Of a stretch of 64,000 nt of DNA, positions 1 through 9,805 are shown in pieces. The DNA is from Methylobacterium oxalidis (lineage in GTDB: Bacteria; Pseudomonadota; Alphaproteobacteria; Rhizobiales; Beijerinckiaceae): positions 22,187-86,186 of the forward strand of contig NZ_BJZU01000052.1 in the NCBI RefSeq assembly GCF_007992195.1. Direction: 5' to 3'. The stretch's first letter is position 1. Every line of letters begins with the position of its first letter. The translations under genes were made by a program, and so were the position numbers. The notes under the pieces were generated by a model, which did not search any database, was not told where the DNA came from, and saw nothing but the letters and a program-made list of their open reading frames with translations.

Positions 1-198
1 AAGGAGCTGAAGGGCCGCCTCTCCAAGTCCGGCCTGAAGCAGGCTGATCCGGACAAGGACGGCACCGTCGACAAGAAGGAGTACCTCGCGGCCGTGGCCG
101 AGCGCTTCAAGGCAGCCGACCCGGACAACGACGGCACCCTCGACGCCAAGGAGCTCCAGAGCCCCGCCGGCAAGGCGCTGCTCGCGCTGATCAAGTAA
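1..198 (+). CDS. EF-hand calcium-binding protein, C-terminal part
   Basis: The frame is open from the first base of the window and ends at TAA 196-198, so only the last 65 residues are present. Two canonical EF-hand loops are visible, DPDKDGTVDKKEY and DPDNDGTLDAKEL, each with Asp at positions 1, 3 and 5 and Glu at position 12. Such small proteins are usually exported and bind calcium; the N-terminus that would show a signal peptide is outside the window. The gene converges on tamB, separated by a terminator hairpin. The family is confident; the cellular role is not known. Confidence 0.85.
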   Translation, partial: KELKGRLSKSGLKQADPDKDGTVDKKEYLAAVAERFKAADPDNDGTLDAKELQSPAGKALLALIK

Positions 199-229
199 GC
201 CCGCCGCACCACGGCCGAGGCGTCGCGAA

Positions 230-258
230 GGCCGCTCCCACCCGGGAGCGGCCTTTTT
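230..258 (+). terminator. Rho-independent terminator after the EF-hand gene
   Basis: A perfect 10-bp stem GGCCGCTCCC / GGGAGCGGCC closes a 4-base loop and is followed by TTTTT. It lies between convergent genes and can serve the rightward transcript. Confidence 0.8.
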
Positions 259-277
259 CCATGTGCGCCTGCCCCGC

Positions 278-3200
278 TCAGTACTCCCATTCCGCTCCGA
301 CGCCCACCGCCGTGCGCCCATCGCTGCCGGCCTCGCCCTGGATCTTCACCCGGCGGGTCACGTCGTAATCGACGGTGGCGGCGGTGTCGGCGGGCTTGGC
401 GCCAGCGCGCACGCCGACACTGAGCCGGTCGCCGATGTAGCGGGAGGCACCGAGCGCCGGGCCGCCGCTCGCCCCCGTCGAGACGTCGAGGCTGTCGAGG
501 CCGAGCCCCTTGCGGGCCTGCTCGAAGACGTCGACGCCGCCCGCGCCTCCCGAGAGCTGCGCCACCCCCTGGGCGAGTTGAAGCGCCTGGAACGGCGAGA
601 GCTTGGCCGCGGCCTTCTTGAAGAGCAGGCGAGACAGCACCTCGTCCTGCGGCAGGCTCGGGTCCGAGGAGAGGGCGAAGGCCGGCGCGTCCGCCGCGCC
701 CGTGACGGCGACGCGGGCGGTGACCTCGGCGGCCTTGGTCTCGGCGACGAAATCGAGATCGGGCGCGGTGAGTTCGCCCCCGAAGGTCAGGCGTCCGCGC
801 GTGAAGTCGAGGCGCTGGCCGACGACGCTGAGGCGCCCGCGCCGCATCTCGAAGGCGCCGACTGCCCGCGGATCCCGCGAGGAGCCCGTGAGGCGCAGCG
901 CGCCGCCGAGCTCGGCATCGATGCCGCGCCCGCGCACGAAGATCCGGTTCGGCGCGCTCACCGCCACGTCGAGGGTGGCGTCGAAGGGGGCGGCTGGCCG
1001 GCCCTTGCGCCGGGCCGCCGCTTTGCCTGCAGCAGCATTGCCCGCCTCAGTCCTGCCTCCGAGCCGCGCCCGCATCTCGGGCGGGGTGTTGACGCGGCGG
1101 ATGCCGGGAAGCGGCTGCACGGTCGCGGGCAGGCGGTCCGGCACCGCGACGTCGATCGAGACCACGTCGACGCGGCCCGACACCCGCGGCGTGCGGGCGA
1201 GCGGCCCGCTGACCGAGAGGTCGAGGCTCGCCACCGCCTGCATCAGCGGGCTCGACACCAGCTCGGCGCGGGTCGCCGAGAGGCGGAGCGAGCCGGGGAA
1301 GCCCGCTTCCGGCGCCACCGAGACCCGGCCCTCGCCGCGCAGCGTGCCGCCGTTGCGGGTCGCGGCGGTGAGGCGTTCCAGCACGATCGCGTCGCCGCGG
1401 CCGACGGCGCGGCCCTCGATGCTCGTGAGGCGGATGCCCTGAAGGGGATCGTCGAAGCTGCCGCCCGAGAGCGTCGCCGAGCCCTCCACCCGCGGGCTCG
1501 CGAGCGTGCCGCCGACCGTCGCGTCGAGGGCGACCCGGCCGCCGACCCGCTGGCCGCCGGCGCTGAGGAGAGAGTTGGCGAGCGCGGCCTCCAGTGTGCC
1601 CCGCAGCGCCAGGTCGAGGGAGCCGCCCGCCTCGACCGGCAGCGACCCCGTGACGGACGCCTCGACGCCGCGGCCGGCGGAGATGCGCGCATCGAGGCTC
1701 GCGCGGCCCTCGCCGAGGGTGCCGCTCGCCCGCGCGTCGATCGGCGGCAGGCCGGCCTTGCGGGTCTCGGGCGTGACGAGGCGGGCGAGCGCGAGGCTGT
1801 AGCGCCCCTGCGGCCGGGCAGCGGGGCCGCTCACCGCCGCCTCGCCGTCGAGGGTGCCGGAGAGGGCAAGGCTCGGGCTCGCGATCCGGGCGAGCGAGAG
1901 AGGGAGCGCGCGCAGGGCGATCCGCAGGTCGAGATCCGCGCCGGCCCGGCCGGAGAGGTCGAGGCGCCCGCTTCCCGCTGCGATCGCCAGGTCGTCGATA
2001 CGGACGGCGCCGGGCTCGAAGGTCAGCGCGGCAGGCCGGGCGAGCGCCAGCCGGTCGGAACCCCGCGCGGCCGTGAGGCGGGCCAGTTCGAGGCGCGGGT
2101 GCTCGGCGGCGACGAGCCGGGCGGCGCCGTCGAGATCGAAACCGCGGGCCCTCGCCCTGAGCGTCAGGTCGCTCGCCGCCGGACCACCCGCGGCGGCGAG
2201 GCGCAGGGTGTCGAGGGTCTCGGCGCCCGCCACGAAGCGGTCGGCCTCGAGGCGCCCGTCGAGAACGGGACGCCCGAGGAGATCGCGGCCCTTCAGGTCC
2301 GCGTCGAGGCGGGCGAGACCGACCGTGCCGGCCCGCAGCGAGGCGGCGGTGGCGCGGATCGCCGCGTCCTGGCGCCCGCCGGTCCGCGAGAGGCTCAGGC
2401 TCGCCTCCAGGCTGCCGCCGAGCGGGGTCAGGGCGAGGGCGGAGAGGTCGTCGAGATTTCCGGCCCGAGCGCTCAGCGCGCCTTCCGCGAGCCAGGTCGC
2501 AGCGTCGAGGGCGGCGCGGCCCTCGACCGCGACGGAGCCGAGCCGGAAGGCGAGATGCGCGAGGGACCACGCCTGCGGCGCGGGCCGCCCGATCCGGGCC
2601 TCGCCGGAGAGGGCCTTGCCGGCCACCTCGCCGGAGAGCCGCAGCGTGCCGTCGAGGGCGCCCGTGAGGTCGGCGAGCACCGCCTCGGCCCGGAGATGGC
2701 GCAGAGGACGCCCCATCGCGGCGGCCTCGGTCGCAACCACGGTCGCGGCGAGATTCGGCCGCTCCAGGCTGCCGGTGAGCTGACCGTCGAGGCGGGCGCT
2801 CCCGGAGAGCTTCGGGTCGAGGGCCGAGAGGTCGCGGAGATCGAGGCCGAGGCGGGCATCGGCGACGCGCGCCGTGGCGCGCCCGTCGAGGCGGACCGAG
2901 ATCTCGGCCCCGTCGAGGCGCAGCGCCTCGAAGGCGTAGCCGTCGTAGACCTGCCCGAGGCGGCCGGTGAGGCGGGGCCGGAGGCCGAGCAGCCGGACGA
3001 GGGCCGCCTCGCCGAGGACGAGGTTCTCGGCGCCGAGATCGAGATCGGCACTCAGCCGGCGCCGGGCCGGGTCGCCGCTCAGGGTCGCGGCGGCTGTCAG
3101 CGCGCCTGTAAGGGGCCGGCCGGCGAGGTCGGCGAAGGCCGAGAGGTCCGAGAGCCGCGCCTCGGCCCGGCCGGTGAGCGTGTTCTGGCCGATCCGGCCC

Positions 3201-4651
3201 GCATAGCCGGCCCGCACGGTCGGCCCGTCGAGGCGCAGCGTCTCGACGCTCAGGATCGCGTCCGGCTCGAGATGGCCGCGCAGCGTCAGGGACGCTTCGC
3301 CGCCGAGCGCGCGGCGCAGGGCCGGGTCGGCGGGCGAGAGCCCCTCGACCCGGGCATCGGCGGCGAGCGCGAAGCGGGCGGTCCTGAGGTCGGCGCCCTC
3401 GGGGGCGGCGCGCAGGCTCGCCTCGACGCGGCGGAGCGTGCTGCCCCCCGCGCGCAGGCCGCCTGCCCGCAGCGACCCCTCGATGCGGGGACGGGCGAGG
3501 GGGCCCTTCACGCTCGCGTCGAGGACGAGGGTCTCGAGTTCCGCATCGCCGGCCCTTGTGAGGCCGCCCTCCGTCGGCACCGCGCGGGCGGAGAGGGTGA
3601 GGTCGGCCTCGCGGCCGGCGCTCAGGCTGCCGCGCGCGTCGAGCCGCGCGGTGCGGGAGGTCAGCTCCAGGCGGTCGAGGCTGAGGGCGCCGCTGTCGGC
3701 GAGCCGCATCCCGCCCTCGAGCTTCGTCGTGCCCGCGAAGATCGCGGCGGCGGGGCCCGGCAGAAGGCCCTCGATGCGGGAGGCGAGATCGAGGCTGAAG
3801 CGCCGCTCGGCGCCGGCGCGCGCGATGCGGGCCGTGCCCCTCGCTCCGACGCTCTCGCCCGCGTCGAGGTCGAGCCGCGCGTTCCAGGCGTCGAGGGTGC
3901 CGCGCCCGTCGAGATCGAGCCGGATCGGCGCCTCGCCCGGCACTCCGAGGCCCTTCGAGAGCAGGCCGCCCGCGGCCTCGGTGAGGGACGCGGTGACGTC
4001 GAGCCGCTCGCCCTTCGGCACGAAGAGCAGGCGGGCGGCGAAGGCGCCCGGCGCGTCGAGGCGGCGGATCGCGAGGTCGAGGTCGAGCCCTTCGGCCGGC
4101 GCCCCGAGCTTCGCCTTGCCGGCGGCGGAGAGCCGGGCCGCCTGGCCCGCGATGGGTTCGCCGAGGACGAGCTCGGCGAGCTTGAAATCCTTGATCTCGA
4201 CCTTGACGGGCAGGTCCGGCAGGAGCGAGCCGTCGGGCTCGGGCGTCGCCGAGGCGGGAGCGGGCAGGGGCCGGCGCAGCACCTCCAGACGCCCGACCTC
4301 CAGGCTGTCCACCTCGAGCCGGCCCGACAGGAGGGCGATGCGCCGCCAGACGATGCGGGCCCGGTCGAGGCGCAGCCAGACCCCGTCGCGGTCGCTGATC
4401 GCCACGTCGCGGATGACCGCGTCCGAGGAGAGTGCCCCGTCGACGCCGCCGATGGTGACGCGGGAGGAGGGGGTGGAGAGGGCCCGCGAGAGCAGGCCGC
4501 CGAGCACGGTCTTCTCCCCCTCCTCGGCCGCCCGCCCGATCCCGGACGAGGCGACGGCGAGGAGGCAGAGGATCGCGAGAAGGGCGAGGATCCCGCTCCT
4601 GCGGGAATGGGCACGCGGCGCCCTGCGCATCCTGTCGAGCGTCGCGCGCAT
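278..4651 (-). CDS. tamB: TamB, inner-membrane component of the translocation and assembly module
   Basis: A 1457-residue protein with one N-terminal membrane anchor (about residues 18-40, SGILALLAILCLLAVA). A very long repetitive beta-rich region of LDL, LSGR and RLDG-like strands follows, with a C-terminal TamB domain (former DUF490, roughly the last 350 residues) ending in GVGAEWEY. TamB spans the periplasm from the inner membrane to TamA and is implicated in outer-membrane protein insertion and lipid transport. Its ATG overlaps the tamA stop by one base (TGATG), so the two are probably translated together. Length and architecture match alphaproteobacterial TamB. A start seven codons downstream (4630) is possible. 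Confidence 0.93.
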   Translation of the reverse strand: MRATLDRMRRAPRAHSRRSGILALLAILCLLAVASSGIGRAAEEGEKTVLGGLLSRALSTPSSRVTIGGVDGALSSDAVIRDVAISDRDGVWLRLDRARIVWRRIALLSGRLEVDSLEVGRLEVLRRPLPAPASATPEPDGSLLPDLPVKVEIKDFKLAELVLGEPIAGQAARLSAAGKAKLGAPAEGLDLDLAIRRLDAPGAFAARLLFVPKGERLDVTASLTEAAGGLLSKGLGVPGEAPIRLDLDGRGTLDAWNARLDLDAGESVGARGTARIARAGAERRFSLDLASRIEGLLPGPAAAIFAGTTKLEGGMRLADSGALSLDRLELTSRTARLDARGSLSAGREADLTLSARAVPTEGGLTRAGDAELETLVLDASVKGPLARPRIEGSLRAGGLRAGGSTLRRVEASLRAAPEGADLRTARFALAADARVEGLSPADPALRRALGGEASLTLRGHLEPDAILSVETLRLDGPTVRAGYAGRIGQNTLTGRAEARLSDLSAFADLAGRPLTGALTAAATLSGDPARRRLSADLDLGAENLVLGEAALVRLLGLRPRLTGRLGQVYDGYAFEALRLDGAEISVRLDGRATARVADARLGLDLRDLSALDPKLSGSARLDGQLTGSLERPNLAATVVATEAAAMGRPLRHLRAEAVLADLTGALDGTLRLSGEVAGKALSGEARIGRPAPQAWSLAHLAFRLGSVAVEGRAALDAATWLAEGALSARAGNLDDLSALALTPLGGSLEASLSLSRTGGRQDAAIRATAASLRAGTVGLARLDADLKGRDLLGRPVLDGRLEADRFVAGAETLDTLRLAAAGGPAASDLTLRARARGFDLDGAARLVAAEHPRLELARLTAARGSDRLALARPAALTFEPGAVRIDDLAIAAGSGRLDLSGRAGADLDLRIALRALPLSLARIASPSLALSGTLDGEAAVSGPAARPQGRYSLALARLVTPETRKAGLPPIDARASGTLGEGRASLDARISAGRGVEASVTGSLPVEAGGSLDLALRGTLEAALANSLLSAGGQRVGGRVALDATVGGTLASPRVEGSATLSGGSFDDPLQGIRLTSIEGRAVGRGDAIVLERLTAATRNGGTLRGEGRVSVAPEAGFPGSLRLSATRAELVSSPLMQAVASLDLSVSGPLARTPRVSGRVDVVSIDVAVPDRLPATVQPLPGIRRVNTPPEMRARLGGRTEAGNAAAGKAAARRKGRPAAPFDATLDVAVSAPNRIFVRGRGIDAELGGALRLTGSSRDPRAVGAFEMRRGRLSVVGQRLDFTRGRLTFGGELTAPDLDFVAETKAAEVTARVAVTGAADAPAFALSSDPSLPQDEVLSRLLFKKAAAKLSPFQALQLAQGVAQLSGGAGGVDVFEQARKGLGLDSLDVSTGASGGPALGASRYIGDRLSVGVRAGAKPADTAATVDYDVTRRVKIQGEAGSDGRTAVGVGAEWEY

Positions 4652-6657
4652 CAGAAGGCCTGGCCCAGGCTGATGTAGAGGGCGGCCGGCGGGTTGCGGT
4701 CGCCCTTGATGCGGTCGAGGGGGAAGGCGAGGTCGACCCGGATCGGTCCGATGCCGGTGTAGTAGCGGAGCCCGATGCCCGCCGCGTAGCGGATGCGCTC
4801 GTCGAAGTCCGGCAGGCTGCCGGCGAAGGCCGTGCCGGCGTCGACGAAGGGGACCACCCCGATCGTGTCGGTCACCTTGATGCGGGCCTCGAGCGACGCC
4901 TCCAGGAGGCTGCGGCCGCCGACCGGCAGGTTGAAGGGTCCGCGCGGCCCGAGGGTGCGGTAGGCGTAGCCGCGCACCGAGCCGCCGCCGCCCGCGAAGA
5001 AGCGGATGTTGGCGGGGATCTCGTCGAGGTTCGCGCCCGAGATCGAGCCGAAGCCGAGCCGGCCCGCCAGCACCGTGTTCGCCTCGTCGTCGAGGGCCCA
5101 GTAGGCGGACCCCTGCGCCTTTGCGACGAAGATGCCGGGGTCGGAGCCGAGGAAGCTCGGGTAGGGGGTGGCGGAGGCGGTGACCCGGAACCCCTCGGTC
5201 GGATCGAGCAGGCTGTCCGTCGAGTCGTAGGAGACCGAGACCGGCACGCCGACGAGGCGGTAGTCGATGATGCCGAGCGCGTCCTGCGAGCGGCCCACCT
5301 GCCCGTCGAGGCCGACCTGGGCGAAGGCGGTGTCGGAGAACCGGTAGCGGAGCGCCGCGGTGCCGCCGGCCGCGTCGACGACGTAGCTCTGCTGCGCCTC
5401 GCGGCCGCCGAACGCGTTGGCGACGAGGTCGGTGCGGGTGCCCCAGAGGGCGGGCTTCACGAAGGTCGCGGAGAGCCGGCCGCCGAGGCCGTTCGAGTCG
5501 ATGCCGGCGAGCTTGCGCTGGCGCGCGTAGAGATCGTTGCCGAGATAATTGATGTCGGCGTCGATCCAGAGCGTCTCCGCGCCGCCGAACAGGTTGCGGT
5601 TGGCGTAGTAGCCGCGGAGGCCGGGGCCATCGACGGTGGAGTAGCGGGCGGCGACGCCGATCAGGTTGCGCTCCCGCTCGGTCACCTCGACGAAGATGGG
5701 CAGGTTGCCCTGGGCGTCGAGGCGCTCGCCCTCGCGGACCCGCACCGAGCCGAGGCCCTCCACCTTGGCCACCGAGCGGCGCATGTCCGCGAGCGCCTTC
5801 GGGGAGTAGGGGTCGCCGGGCTCGGCGTAGATGAAGGAGCGCACCACCGCCGGGTCGATCTCCTGCGTGCCGCCGACCGCCACCTCACCGATGCGGGCGA
5901 GGGGACCGGGATCGACCGTGAAGGTGACGTCCATGACGTGGGCGGCGTCGTCCACGACGGGGTCGCGCGAGACCGCCTTGGCGAAGGGGTGGCCGAGGGC
6001 CCGGAACCGGTCGACGATGCGCGCCTCGCGGGCGAGCACGGTGGCCGAGCGGGCCGGAACCTCCCCGTCGACCCGGGTGAAGCGCTCGGGCAGCACGGCG
6101 TCCGGGAAGGGCGCGCCGCGCGGGTCCCGCACGGTGACCGAGCGGAGCGTGTAGAGCGGCCCGGAATCGATGGCGACCTTGACCGGCACCAGGGCCCGCC
6201 CCCGCGCGCCCTCCGCCGCGCGGGCGGCGGCGGCCACGCTCGCCTCGGTGCCGAGCGCCACGCCGTCGACCCGGATCGCGACGCGGCCCGCGTAGTAGCC
6301 GTAGCCGGAGAGTGCCTCGGGCAGGCGGCGGAGATCCGCCTCGGCCCGGCGCACGAGGCCCTCGCCGTCCGGCGGCGGCTCCCGGCGGAGGCGGTGGAGG
6401 GCGGAGGTGTCCTGCAGGGCCTTGAGGAGGTCGTCGTCGTCCGTGCCCGTGATCCGCACGGCGTAGGGCAGGGCGGCCGCGCTCGGGGCGGGAGGCTCCT
6501 CCTCGGAACCGAACAGGCCGAACAGGTCGAAGGCCGAAGCCGGCGCGGCGGCCGCGAGCAGCCCCGCGGCGAGCGCGAGCGGGCGCAGCCAGAGAGAGAC
6601 CGGATGCAGCCAGGACGATGCGGACGAACGGCCCCGCCTCGGGGTCACGGAAACCAC
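4651..6657 (-). CDS. tamA: TamA, outer-membrane BamA-family (Omp85) protein
   Basis: A 668-residue Omp85-family protein. A signal peptide (LALAAGLLAAAAPASA) is followed by POTRA-like domains (about residues 60-320), then a 16-strand barrel domain carrying the surface-antigen motif FFAGGGGSVRGYAYRTLG near residue 560. It ends in Phe (ISLGQAF), as expected for a BamA substrate. Together with TamB, encoded immediately downstream, it forms the TAM complex. It is the first gene of the leftward operon; the promoter must lie in the 729-bp gap to its right. Confidence 0.93.
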   Translation of the reverse strand: MVSVTPRRGRSSASSWLHPVSLWLRPLALAAGLLAAAAPASAFDLFGLFGSEEEPPAPSAAALPYAVRITGTDDDDLLKALQDTSALHRLRREPPPDGEGLVRRAEADLRRLPEALSGYGYYAGRVAIRVDGVALGTEASVAAAARAAEGARGRALVPVKVAIDSGPLYTLRSVTVRDPRGAPFPDAVLPERFTRVDGEVPARSATVLAREARIVDRFRALGHPFAKAVSRDPVVDDAAHVMDVTFTVDPGPLARIGEVAVGGTQEIDPAVVRSFIYAEPGDPYSPKALADMRRSVAKVEGLGSVRVREGERLDAQGNLPIFVEVTERERNLIGVAARYSTVDGPGLRGYYANRNLFGGAETLWIDADINYLGNDLYARQRKLAGIDSNGLGGRLSATFVKPALWGTRTDLVANAFGGREAQQSYVVDAAGGTAALRYRFSDTAFAQVGLDGQVGRSQDALGIIDYRLVGVPVSVSYDSTDSLLDPTEGFRVTASATPYPSFLGSDPGIFVAKAQGSAYWALDDEANTVLAGRLGFGSISGANLDEIPANIRFFAGGGGSVRGYAYRTLGPRGPFNLPVGGRSLLEASLEARIKVTDTIGVVPFVDAGTAFAGSLPDFDERIRYAAGIGLRYYTGIGPIRVDLAFPLDRIKGDRNPPAALYISLGQAF

Positions 6658-7386
6658 CCGCCGACGCGTCTCCTCCTCAGTCCCGTTCGCGGCAGGCGAA
6701 GGGCCGGGAAGGGTGCCGGAGATTCGTTAAGGCGCTGGTCTGCGTCATCTCAAAGCCCCCGCTTCGACGCCGGATCGCGGAGGGCGGAGCAGCCGGGTCA
6801 ACCCCGTGTCCGGCCCCGGAGGAGCCGTGCCCGCGCTGCCGCGCTCGATCGGCCGAGCCTAGTCGCCGAGGATGGGCGAGGCAACCTGGGTGCGGCCGAG
6901 CCCGCACGTCACGGCTGCGCGAGGCCGTGCCTGCGAGGGTGTCCGGATGCGGTCGAGCCGATGCCTTCGCTCGGCAATCCGTCAGGCCGTCACGCGTGCG
7001 GGGAAGCACGCACCCGCGCGGACCCGCCTTGCCGCGGCGACACCGGATCCCCAAGTCCCGTCTCGACCCGGCCGGACACCGCGCCGGGCCTTCTCTCCTG
7101 GACGCCGCGCCCTTCGCGCGGGCCGGGTGATGATTGGCAAACTGCCGCTCCTGTGAGGCTTTTGGGAGACCGTTGCCGAACTTTTCGCGCGGCAGGCCGT
7201 TCTGACCGCCGGAGAGACCTGCCATGCGGGGAACTTCGGTTGCGTCCAACCGGATGCTGAGGCATTGGCTGTCCCGTCTCGACAGGTCCTGCTCGGGACC
7301 TGAAGCCGGCGGCACCCTTCTTGCCGACCGAGCCGGCGGCGGACACCGCCCAAAGCCAAACTGAGACACCGAATGAGAAAGGTCAG
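6658..7386. other. Divergent intergenic region between tamA and the DUF6481 gene
   Basis: 729 bp between two divergent genes. Several frames are open here but none has a recognisable protein or a good ribosome site, and they overlap one another. The region presumably holds both promoters and a leader for the DUF6481 gene; no clear element was identified. Confidence 0.4.
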
Positions 7387-7767
7387 ATGAGCGCATTCGA
7401 CTACAGGAATTTCGACGACCGCCGCCAGAACTCCCAGAATGCCAAGGCGGCCCTGTTGGCCAAGTTCAAGGCCCGCCCCGCAGCCGATGACCCGGAGATG
7501 ATCGCCAAGGCGCGGGCACGCGCCGAGGTCGCTCGCGCCCGCGACGAGCGCATCCGGGAGCGCGAGGCGGCCCGCATCGCCGCCGAGAAGAAGGCGGCCG
7601 AAGAGAAGCGCGCGCGCGAGGAGGCCGAGCTCGCCGCCCAGATCGCCCGCGAGGAGGCCGAGCTCGCCGCGTCGCAGGAGCGCAAGGCCGCCGAGCTCGC
7701 GGCCAAGAAAGCCCTGCGCGACGCGCGCTACGCCGCCCGCAAGGCGAAGGTCAAGTCGCGCCGCTGA
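7387..7767 (+). CDS. DUF6481 family protein, charged coiled coil
   Basis: A 126-residue cytoplasmic protein beginning MSAFDYRNFDDRRQ. Residues 35-125 are almost entirely Ala, Arg, Glu and Lys (RARAEVARARDERIRERE, EEAELAAQ repeated) and form one long charged helix. ATG 7387 is chosen over an upstream in-frame start because GAGAAAGG precedes it. This is recognised as the DUF6481 type common in Methylobacterium; its function is not known. A strong terminator follows, so it is probably monocistronic. Confidence 0.8.
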   Translation: MSAFDYRNFDDRRQNSQNAKAALLAKFKARPAADDPEMIAKARARAEVARARDERIREREAARIAAEKKAAEEKRAREEAELAAQIAREEAELAASQERKAAELAAKKALRDARYAARKAKVKSRR

Positions 7768-7823
7768 CGGCGCGTCGCCGGGGCCGCAGCGGCCTCGGCC
7801 CGGACCTCGAACCTCCCGATGCC

Positions 7824-7862
7824 AAAAATCCCGTGCCGGCCCTCGCCGGCGCGGGATTTTTT
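7824..7862. terminator. Bidirectional-type terminator hairpin
   Basis: AAAAATCCCGTGCCGG pairs with CCGGCGCGGGATTTTTT around a short loop, giving an A-tract on one side and a T-tract on the other. It ends the DUF6481 transcript. Confidence 0.8.
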
Positions 7863-7993
7863 CGTGGCCCGCGTCCCGGGACGGGACGCAAGCCACCCCG
7901 TGCATCCCGCGTTGACGCGCGCCGGCAGCCTGGCCGACACTGAGCTCCGCGGAGCCGCGATCTGCGGCAGGAGCGACGGGAAAGGATGCGGCC

Positions 7994-8167
7994 ATGACCA
8001 GCGTCGATGTCGAGATGGTGAAGTGCGCCTGCCCGGACTGCGTCTGCGTGATCTCCGTCGGTCAGGCCATCACCCGCGACGGCAAGGCTTTCTGCTGCGA
8101 CGAGTGCGCGGACGGGCATCCCGACCACCAGGGCTGCGACCACGCCGGCTGCACCTGCCACGGCTGA
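7994..8167 (+). CDS. Bacterial metallothionein (BmtA/SmtA type)
   Basis: A 57-residue protein with ten Cys (11, 13, 16, 18, 34, 35, 38, 48, 53, 55) and His at 42, 45, 50 and 56. The spacing CACPDCVCVI ... FCCDECADGH ... CTCHG is the signature of prokaryotic metallothioneins of the SmtA family. These bind zinc, and also cadmium or copper, in a Cys/His cluster in the cytoplasm. The ATG follows GGGAAAGGATGCGGCC. It stands 12 bp from the stop of a convergent, decayed TonB receptor that looks like a zinc transporter, so this is a zinc-handling locus. Assignment is strong from the Cys pattern alone. Confidence 0.92.
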   Translation: MTSVDVEMVKCACPDCVCVISVGQAITRDGKAFCCDECADGHPDHQGCDHAGCTCHG

Positions 8168-8179
8168 GGCGCAGCCCCC

Positions 8180-9144
8180 TCAGAACCGCGCCTTCAGGAA
8201 CAGGCGGACGCTTCGGCCCGGCAGCAGGATCTCGTCCTTCTTGCCCGAGGCCGAGTTGCGGATGCGGTCGTCGAGGAGGTCGCGTCCCTGCAGGCCGAAG
8301 GTGATCTCGCTCGCGCCGAAGACGGCCGGGTCCAGGGGCGCCGTCCGGTTGATCTCGGCGCGCCGGTCGTTCCAGCCGGGCGTGACCGTCTCGAGCGGCG
8401 CGACCTCGGTGTGGGCGAAGGCTGGAGCAGGGTCACCCGCGCGAACCATCCGTCCGCCCGCAGGAACAGCCCGCCGCCGACCCGGTGGGGTGGGATCCTG
8501 GGTACGAAGGTGCCGTCGTCGAACTCGGCGCGGACGAAATCGTACTGCGCCTCGACGCCCGCGAAGCCGTCGCCGATCGTCAGGAGGTCGAGCTGAGCGC
8601 CGATCTCGCGCCGGCTCGACTGGAGACCGAGAGCGCGCGTGAGGGTGCCAAGGCTCGTCGGCACCGGCACGGGCTGCAATTCGAGCCGCCCCTCCGCCTC
8701 GCGGTTCTTGAAGGTCGCCCGCACGCCGTCGGTCCCGCCCTCGGACAGGCCGCGCTCGTCGTGCCGGTAGACCCAGCCGCCCGCCCAGAAGCGGATCACC
8801 TCGAAGGGCCCCTCGGCCGGCCGGTACTCGCCGCGCCGGGCGCGTAGGTCGAGGCGGAGATCCCGGGACGCTCGCCGAGGGCATCACCGAGCGTCCGCGG
8901 CTGGTCGCGCAGGATCTGGTCGCGCGTCACCACGGTGACGGGCGAGAACGTGTCGGTGACGACCGGCAGCATACCGGGACCGGGACCAGGGCTCGGCGCG
9001 GGAGAGGGCCGGGCCTCGATCGGGCTCACCGAGGTGACGGTGAGTTCGGGCAGGCTGGCAGAAGCCTGCTTGCGCCGCGGCCGGCACCACCAGGAGTGGC
9101 AGCGCCGCCAGAGGCAGGACAGCCCGCGTCGGAAGCGCTCTCAT
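8180..9144 (-). pseudogene. Decayed TonB-dependent receptor, ZnuD-like
   Basis: Remnants of one outer-membrane receptor lie in three frames. A signal peptide (MRALPTRAVLPLAALP, start 9144) comes first. A plug piece with VVTRDQILRDQPRTLGDALG and GISASTYAPGAAS follows at about 8820-9029. A barrel piece (about 8420-8800, e.g. GIVYRHDERG-like GWVYRHDERGLSEGG) then shifts frame near 8415 into the C-terminal end LLPGRSVRLFLKARF. Plug and late barrel are joined directly, so several hundred codons are deleted as well. The GISASTYAPGAS signature resembles ZnuD-type zinc receptors, which fits the metallothionein neighbour and a Zur-like box upstream. It cannot make a working receptor. Confidence 0.82.
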
Positions 9145-9185
9145 CCAGAAGGATCCGTCCGGACCGGCCCGCATCACACCTTGAA

Positions 9186-9208
9186 TGAACGTTATATTGT
9201 TTCATTGC
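9186..9208 (-). promoter_or_regulatory. Possible Zur (zinc repressor) box
   Basis: Read leftward, the site GCAATGAAACA-A-TATAACGTTCA matches the gammaproteobacterial Zur palindrome (GAAATGTTATA-N-TATAACATTTC) at 16 of 22 informative positions. It lies 42-64 bp upstream of the start of the decayed zinc-type receptor, in an otherwise GC-rich region. Its placement supports a zinc-repressed promoter; the match is moderate. Confidence 0.4.
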
Positions 9209-9805
9209 CCGCGTGATGCGAATGCGCAAGAGGGTCTGCGAGTGGGCTGACCCCTCGGGAAGGGCGCGTGGCACGGACGCATCACAGGGATGCGGCTTCG
9301 GGAGGGTGATGATCAGGGCCGGGTCCCATGAGGAACAGTAGGAACCGGCAAAGTCCTGGAAGAAGGCAGAGGGCGCTTCGTAAAAGGACTGTCTGATTTC
9401 ATACGTTCCTGGTTCCGCACTCGGCGAACTAGAGAAATTTTTACACAGCCCTCAGAAACCCTTAGATTTCAGACACAAAATAGATCAAAAGTTTCGACTC
9501 CCGTTTGAATTTGACTGATTTCCCGCTAACATACGATCGTTTCGCTGAGCGCCAGGGTGGAGTCGGATCAGATCCCGGCGCGGCAGCGAGCGCGGCGGCC
9601 GGGCTGCCGGATGTCTGCGGATCCCGCGGGCGAGCCGGTCCGAGCCCCGAACCGAGGAGGGGAGCCTCGTCAGGAGCCGGTCCGGCGTGAGCCGTTCCGG
9701 GAATCGTTCAGGAAGGCGCGCTGGCAGGGGCCTCGCGCCGCAGGGCCGAACCTCCACGATGCGGCGCGTATCGGGCCGCGGGGGATCGGCCTGAGGGAGT
9801 CGCCG
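9209..9805. other. Intergenic region with an AT-rich stretch
   Basis: About 600 bp without a convincing gene. Bases 9420-9540 are markedly AT-rich (runs such as AATTTTTACACAG and ACACAAAATAGATC) compared with the surroundings. This probably marks the promoter of the downstream Crp-like gene, or inserted DNA. Confidence 0.35.

Noticed and set aside
263..4678. A 1471-codon open frame on the plus strand opposite tamB
   Set aside because: It is the antisense of tamB kept open by high GC; its translation is Arg/Gly/Glu-rich low-complexity sequence without any domain, while tamB on the other strand is a full-length known protein.
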